Positions 59,789 through 64,000 of a stretch of DNA of 64,000 bases are shown here, piece by piece. Each line of letters opens with the position of its first letter. Position 1 is the stretch's first letter. The position numbers and the translations under genes are program-made. The notes beneath the pieces were generated by a model, which had not been told where the DNA came from, did no database searches, and saw nothing but the letters and a program-made list of their open reading frames with translations. Where the stretch lies: NCBI GenBank assembly GCA_947475415.1, contig CANJLH010000003.1, positions 290,020-354,019 of the forward strand, given 5' to 3'. The DNA is from Caulobacteraceae bacterium. Its GTDB lineage: Bacteria; Pseudomonadota; Alphaproteobacteria; Caulobacterales; Caulobacteraceae.

Positions 59789-60829
59789 CTACTCCGCCGG
59801 CATGACCCCCTCGCCGCGGCGTGCCATCAGCTTATCGAACTCCGACCAAACGCCGGCCTCGCCGTACCATTGACCCTTGGTGGCGGCCTTGGAGTATTCG
59901 GTGGAGCGGGCTTCGAAGAAGTTGGCGTGCTCGACGCCCGACAGCATGGACTGCAGCCAGGGCAGCGGGTTCTCGCTGATTCCGTAGACCGTGGGCAGGT
60001 TGAGCTGGCGCAGGCGCCAGTCAGCGATGAATCGGATGTAGGCCTTGATGTCGTCCGGCGTCATGCCCGCCACCTCGCCGGCCTCGAAGGCCAAGTCGAT
60101 GAACTTGTCCTCCAGCCCCACCACTGTCTTGCAGCAGTCGACGATGTCGTCGCCGACCGACTTGGTCACCGCGCCGGTCTCGGCGTTGAAGGCGTGGTAC
60201 AGCTTGACGATCCCCTCGCAGTGCAGGCTCTCGTCGCGCACCGACCAGGAGACGATCTGGCCCATGCCCTTCATCTTGTTGTGGCGCGGAAAGTTCATCA
60301 GCATGGCGAAGCTAGCGAACAACTGCAGCCCCTCGGTGAAGCCGCCGAACATGGCCAGGGTGCGGGCGATGTCGGCATGGGTCTCCACCCCGAAGGTCTG
60401 CATATAATCGTGCTTGTCGCGCATGGCCTGATAGTCGAGGAAGGCCGTGAACTCGGCATCCGGCATGCCGATGGTCTCGAGCAGCAGCGCGTAGGCGGCG
60501 ATGTGGATCGTCTCCATGTTGGAGAACGAGGCCAGCATCATCTTCACCTCGGTGGGTTTGAACACCCGCGCATAGCGCTCCATGTAGTTGTCGTTCACCT
60601 CCACATCCGACTGGGTGAAGAAGCGGAATATCTGGGAAAGCAGGTTGCGTTCGCGGTCGTTGAGCTTGCTCGCCCAGTCCTTGCAGTCCTCGCCCAGCGG
60701 CACCTCTTCGGGCATCCAGTGGACCTGCTGTTGCTTCTTCCAGAACTCGTAGGCCCAGGGATAGCGGAAGGGCTTGTAGGCAGCCGACGGTGTCAGGAGG
60801 CCTGGCAGGGCACGGTGGTGGGCGGTCAT
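59789..60829 (-). CDS. nrdB: Ribonucleotide reductase small subunit (class I beta)
   Basis: A 346-residue class I R2 protein. The di-iron ligands are in SNMETIHIAAYALLLETIG, with ExxH, and the Tyr after IHIAA is placed as the radical Tyr122 of E. coli. Others are in DESLHCEGIVKLY. No ATP-cone at the N-terminus. It provides the tyrosyl radical to NrdA for dNTP synthesis. It is transcribed separately from nrdA though adjacent, with its own promoter region holding a pair of candidate NrdR boxes 67-107 nt upstream. Confidence 0.93.
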   Translation of the reverse strand: MTAHHRALPGLLTPSAAYKPFRYPWAYEFWKKQQQVHWMPEEVPLGEDCKDWASKLNDRERNLLSQIFRFFTQSDVEVNDNYMERYARVFKPTEVKMMLASFSNMETIHIAAYALLLETIGMPDAEFTAFLDYQAMRDKHDYMQTFGVETHADIARTLAMFGGFTEGLQLFASFAMLMNFPRHNKMKGMGQIVSWSVRDESLHCEGIVKLYHAFNAETGAVTKSVGDDIVDCCKTVVGLEDKFIDLAFEAGEVAGMTPDDIKAYIRFIADWRLRQLNLPTVYGISENPLPWLQSMLSGVEHANFFEARSTEYSKAATKGQWYGEAGVWSEFDKLMARRGEGVMPAE

Positions 60830-60895
60830 GCGTTTCTCCCGAATCGGCGCGCCGGATCGGCTATGGTCACCGACCCTTTGTTAAACGCAAACTAA

Positions 60896-60936
60896 CCATA
60901 TCTTGTGTCCAGGGACAGCACACCCACTATCACTAG
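60896..60936 (-). promoter_or_regulatory. Candidate NrdR box pair upstream of nrdB
   Basis: Two sites fit the NrdR core CwAtATaTwG: CCATATCTTG (60896-60905, 8/10, followed by TGT as in the consensus) and CTATCACTAG (60927-60936, 7/10). Their centres lie exactly 31 nt apart, the spacing of three helical turns known for NrdR tetramers. NrdR represses ribonucleotide reductase genes. Confidence 0.6.
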
Positions 60937-60990
60937 CTGTGGAAAACAGCCGCGGCGGATTATGAGCCGCACACCTAGCCTGGACTTCGC

Positions 60991-62856
60991 TTACTGGCAG
61001 GCGATGCATTCCTCGTAGTCGGTGCGTGGGCCATCGGCCATCAGGACCACCTCAGCCGCCTCGGAGCCGGCGTGGGAGGCGCGCTGGATGGACTTGGAGC
61101 GAAGATAATAGAGCGACTTGCAGCCGCGCTCCCAGGCCTGCCAATGCAGCATGTGCAGGTCCCACTTATCCACGTCGCCGGGCAGGAAGATGTTCACCGA
61201 TTGGCTTTGGCAGATATCAGGCGTCCGGTCGGCGGCCAGTTCCACCACCCAGCGCTGGTCCAATTCAAAGGCCGTCTTGTAAACATCCTTCTCGTCGGCG
61301 GTGAGGCAGTCCAGGTGCTGCACCGAGCCCTCGTTCTCCAGGATCGAATCCCAGACCGGGGCGGTGTTCATCCCCTTCTCGTCCAGCAGGCGCTCAAGAT
61401 AGGGATTCTTCACCGCGAACGACCCCGACAGAGTCTTGTGGGTGTAGATGTTGGCCGGCACCGGCTCGATACCGGCGCTGGTTCCGCCGCAGATGATCGA
61501 GATCGACGCGGTTGGGGCGATGGCGAGCTTGTGGGAGAACCGCTCCATCACGCCCTTCTCGGCCGCGTCCGGGCAAGGCCCGCGTTCGACCGCGAGGGTA
61601 TGCGAGGCCGCGTCACACTGGCGGCGCAGGTGCTTGAACAGTCGCATGTTCCAGGACTTCGCCAGCGCCGATTCGAACGGAACGTTCTGACCCTGCAGGA
61701 AGGAGTGGAAACCCATCAGGCCCAGGCCCACCGAGCGCTCTCGTATGGCGGCATAGACCGCGTGCTTCATCTCCTCCGGCGCCCGGTCGATGAAGTCCTG
61801 CAGCACATTGTCGAGGAACCGCATGACGTCCTCGATGAAGGTCGGGTGATCGCGCCATTCCAGGAACTTCTCGGCATTGACCGACGACAGACAGCATACC
61901 GCGGTTCGTTCCGCGCCCAAGTGATCCTTGCCGGTGTGCAGCATGATTTCCGAGCACAGGTTCGACTGCCGCACGGAGAGACCCAGCGCGCGCTGATGCG
62001 CCGGCATGGCCCGGTTCACCGCATCGGAGAAGATCAGGTAGGGCTCGCCTGTCTGCAGGCGGATCTCGAGAATTTTCTGCCAGAGGGAACGGGCGTCCAC
62101 CTCGCGTGCGACTGATCCGTCCTTTGGCGAGCGCAATGCGAACATGGCGCCGTCGCGCACCGCTTCCATGAACTCATCAGAGACAGAGATGCCGTGATGC
62201 AGATTGAGAGACTTGCGGTTGAAGTCGCCGGAGGGTTTGCGAATCTCCAGGAACTCCTCGATCTCCGGATGGTGGATGTCGAGGTAGACCGCCGCCGAAC
62301 CTCGGCGCAGAGAACCCTGGCTGATCGCAAGCGTGAGGGAGTCCATCACCCGAATGAAGGGGATGATGCCGCTGGTCTGGCCAGCGCCCTTCACCTTCTC
62401 GCCGATCGAACGCACGCCGCCCCAGTAGGTGCCGATACCGCCGCCATTGGAGGCCAGGTGCACGTTCTCGTTCCAGACACCGACGATGCCTTCCAGGGAA
62501 TCCGGCACCGCGTTCAGGAAGCATGAAATCGGCAGACCGCGGTTTGCGCCGCCGTTCGACAGCACCGGCGTCGAGGGCATGAACCACAGGTTGGAGATGT
62601 AGTCGTAAATCCGTTGAGCATGGTCTGCGTCATCGGCGAATGCCGTAGCCACACGCGCGAACATGTCCTGGTAGCTCTCGCCGGCCAGCAGGTAGCGGTC
62701 CTCAAGGGTGGTCTTGCCGAAGTCTGTAAGCAGGGCGTCACGGCTACGGTCCACCTCGACCTTTCGCACCAGCTGCAATTGCGGCCGATCCGTCCGCGGC
62801 TTGCCCGCCCGCACCAGGGCGGCCATCGTCAATTTCGTCGCTTCGCTTGCGCTCAT
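60991..62856 (-). CDS. nrdA: Ribonucleotide reductase large subunit (class I alpha)
   Basis: A 621-residue R1 protein. The catalytic NLCSEI (Asn, thiyl Cys, Glu) matches E. coli N437/C439/E441. The redox cysteine pair is in ISCFLNAVPDS and AVCCLSSVN, and the C-terminal CIACQ shuttles electrons from thioredoxin or glutaredoxin. The usual N-terminal ATP-cone is absent: only about 40 residues precede the catalytic region. That makes it a short form with no overall-activity site. Candidate NrdR boxes lie upstream at 62905-62945. Confidence 0.93.
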   Translation of the reverse strand: MSASEATKLTMAALVRAGKPRTDRPQLQLVRKVEVDRSRDALLTDFGKTTLEDRYLLAGESYQDMFARVATAFADDADHAQRIYDYISNLWFMPSTPVLSNGGANRGLPISCFLNAVPDSLEGIVGVWNENVHLASNGGGIGTYWGGVRSIGEKVKGAGQTSGIIPFIRVMDSLTLAISQGSLRRGSAAVYLDIHHPEIEEFLEIRKPSGDFNRKSLNLHHGISVSDEFMEAVRDGAMFALRSPKDGSVAREVDARSLWQKILEIRLQTGEPYLIFSDAVNRAMPAHQRALGLSVRQSNLCSEIMLHTGKDHLGAERTAVCCLSSVNAEKFLEWRDHPTFIEDVMRFLDNVLQDFIDRAPEEMKHAVYAAIRERSVGLGLMGFHSFLQGQNVPFESALAKSWNMRLFKHLRRQCDAASHTLAVERGPCPDAAEKGVMERFSHKLAIAPTASISIICGGTSAGIEPVPANIYTHKTLSGSFAVKNPYLERLLDEKGMNTAPVWDSILENEGSVQHLDCLTADEKDVYKTAFELDQRWVVELAADRTPDICQSQSVNIFLPGDVDKWDLHMLHWQAWERGCKSLYYLRSKSIQRASHAGSEAAEVVLMADGPRTDYEECIACQ

Positions 62857-63268
62857 ACTCGTGACCTGTCTGATCCCCCCGCCTCAAGCCCCCCGCCTGA
62901 GACCCTACATCTTGTGGAGCTTGGCCCCACGCGACCCATATATGGGGCACCTTCCCTAATGACTCGTCAATTAGGCGAAGGTGCGCGCCGCGGAGTTTTT
63001 CGTAAACCAAAGGTTAACGCCGGACTGTGTCCTCCTTGTCTCCACTAGGCTTTTTGCGCTCGCGCAAATATGGATTCACGACAGTGTGACAAATTGGTCT
63101 GGGGACGGAATGGCGCTACGGCCCTTGCAAGGCGTCAGGGCCAGGCCTATCCGCCCCAGGTTCCTCAAAGGCGGCGCCTCCGACCACTCAGTTGCGGCCC
63201 GAACCGGGGTCGCCACGCGCACTGATTCGGGGTCAGGGCGCGGCGAAGCTCGACCCGCGGAAGGCTAG
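62857..63268. other. Long intergenic stretch of 412 nt
   Basis: It contains the nrdA promoter with two NrdR-like boxes at its left end. The rest up to the TMEM165-like gene has no recognised repeat, hairpin or coding frame, apart from AT-rich patches around 63055-63105 that may hold the promoter of the next gene. Confidence 0.45.
62905..62945 (-). promoter_or_regulatory. Candidate NrdR box pair upstream of nrdA
   Basis: CTACATCTTG (62905-62914) and CCATATATGG (62936-62945) each match 8 of 10 core positions of the NrdR box; the second lies within the perfect palindrome CCCATATATGGG. Centres are 31 nt apart, the same as upstream of nrdB. The inner edge is 49 nt from the nrdA start. Confidence 0.65.
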
Positions 63269-63838
63269 ATGTCTCTACAGCCCCTGTTCGTTTCCACAGG
63301 ATTGGTGGCCATCGCGGAGATCGGCGACAAAACCCAGCTTCTGGCACTGCTGCTCGCCGCGCGGTTCCGAAAACCTGCACCCATCATCCTCGGCATTCTA
63401 ACGGCCACCATAGCCAACCACCTGCTCGCCGCACTGGTGGGCAAGCTCGCCGGCGCTTTGTTGGAAGGACCCTGGATGCGCTGGGGCCTGGGCCTGGCTT
63501 TCCTGGCTTTCGCCGCCTGGGCGCTGGTTCCCGACAAGTTCGAGGAGAATGACGCGCCTGAGACCCGCGGGCGAGGATCGGTATTCCTCACCACTATGGT
63601 GGCGTTCTTCTTCGTGGAGATGGGCGACAAAACCCAGGTCGCGACAGTGGCCCTCGCGGCCCGGTTCCACGAAGTGCTGATGGTGGCTGCGGGCACCACG
63701 CTGGGGATGATGATCGCCAATGTACCGGTGGTTTTCGTGGGCGAGGCAGCGGCCAAACGCCTACCGCTCACCCTTATCCGCGGCCTTGCAGCCGCAAGCT
63801 TTGCCGCAATTGGAGTCTGGATCCTGGTCACCGGTTGA
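63269..63838 (+). CDS. TMEM165/GDT1 (UPF0016) family manganese/calcium transporter
   Basis: A 189-residue membrane protein with six segments and the family's twin metal motifs E-x-GDK-T: EIGDKTQLLALLLAARF near residue 13 and EMGDKTQVATVALAARF near 117, in inverted topology halves. Bacterial members export manganese; others move calcium. RBS GGAAGG lies before the ATG at 63269. Followed by a strong stem-loop. Confidence 0.9.
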   Translation: MSLQPLFVSTGLVAIAEIGDKTQLLALLLAARFRKPAPIILGILTATIANHLLAALVGKLAGALLEGPWMRWGLGLAFLAFAAWALVPDKFEENDAPETRGRGSVFLTTMVAFFFVEMGDKTQVATVALAARFHEVLMVAAGTTLGMMIANVPVVFVGEAAAKRLPLTLIRGLAAASFAAIGVWILVTG

Positions 63839-63852
63839 CCCCCAGCGCAAGA

Positions 63853-63876
63853 GAGCCCGGCCTTTCGGCCGGGCTC
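63853..63876. terminator. Bidirectional stem-loop terminator
   Basis: GAGCCCGGCC (63853-63862) and GGCCGGGCTC (63867-63876) form a perfect 10-bp GC-rich stem with a TTTC tetraloop in the gap between two convergent genes. No clear T-run on either side. Confidence 0.7.
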
Positions 63877-63905
63877 CCATGACTTACGCCGGTCGTTGAT
63901 CGAAA

Positions 63906-64000
63906 TCAGAAGTTGATGTCGATCGTGGAGCGGCGGTTGAGGGGTTCCTTGACGCCGTCGCCGGTGGCGACCGCAGGGGCGCTTTCACCCTTCCAGTCCA
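63906..64000 (-). CDS. C-terminal fragment of OmpA family protein (partial)
   Basis: Reading leftward from the window edge, the last 30 codons end in VKEPLNRRSTIDINF and a TGA stop at 63906-63908. The NRR followed by alternating hydrophobic residues and a terminal Phe is the usual end of OmpA-type peptidoglycan-binding domains in Alphaproteobacteria. Most of the gene lies outside the window, so the call rests on this tail. Confidence 0.55.
   Translation of the reverse strand, partial: DWKGESAPAVATGDGVKEPLNRRSTIDINF

Noticed and set aside
59774..60895. 373-codon plus-strand frame opposite nrdB
   Set aside because: It is antisense to NrdB, whose motifs are unambiguous; its composition is not protein-like.
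60991..62856. Intein or insertion in nrdA
   Set aside because: The protein is shorter than usual, and motifs follow each other without a splicing domain.

Overview
The window reads as high-GC alphaproteobacterial chromosome, most like Caulobacteraceae (Phenylobacterium or a close relative). This is an inference from three things: a Caulobacter-type ceramide synthesis cluster, a coenzyme F420 pathway, and many acyl-CoA/SDR catabolic genes. I see no rRNA, tRNA, CRISPR array, insertion sequence or prophage. Genes are densely packed with many 1-4 nt stop/start overlaps.

Region 1 (1-10.4 kb) holds a cut glycosyltransferase, a small unknown protein, and an acyl/terpenoid-type catabolic group: three SDRs, an APH-like kinase, an AHL-lactonase-like MBL hydrolase, a GntR/FCD regulator, a family III CoA transferase, a serine beta-lactamase-like hydrolase and a DUF445 membrane protein.

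Region 2 (10.7-26.0 kb) is the centrepiece, a sphingolipid locus. It has a fatty acyl-AMP ligase, acyl carrier protein, serine palmitoyltransferase, ceramide reductase (CerR) and bacterial ceramide synthase (GNAT type). With them are a Wzx-like flippase, LptC-, LptF- and LptG-family proteins, a CDP-alcohol phosphatidyltransferase, three nucleotidyltransferase-like proteins, a metallophosphoesterase and a HIT protein. Together they look like a make-decorate-export system for an anionic sphingolipid.

Region 3 (26.1-42.9 kb) is an F420 region. It contains a CofC-CofG-CofH triple fusion, NpdG, CofE and CofD, two LLM-class F420-type oxidoreductases, a tandem SMP-30 protein, an amidohydrolase, a cytochrome P450, two SnoaL-like proteins, a PNPOx-like flavoprotein, a thioesterase, an MFS transporter and a lipoprotein subtilase.

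Region 4 (42.9-50.8 kb) carries acyl-CoA catabolism: two enoyl-CoA hydratases, a quinone oxidoreductase, two SDRs, an unknown 350-residue protein, a VOC protein, a duplicated DUF2061 protein and an acyl-CoA dehydrogenase.

Region 5 (50.8-64 kb) is housekeeping: DUF1178, nitrilase-family amidase, GrxC, ComF, a methyltransferase, a sterol desaturase-like protein, MutT, a dicarboxylate symporter, HtpX, AqpZ, class I ribonucleotide reductase NrdB and NrdA (each preceded by a candidate NrdR box pair), a TMEM165/GDT1 transporter, and the C-terminus of an OmpA-like protein at the right edge.
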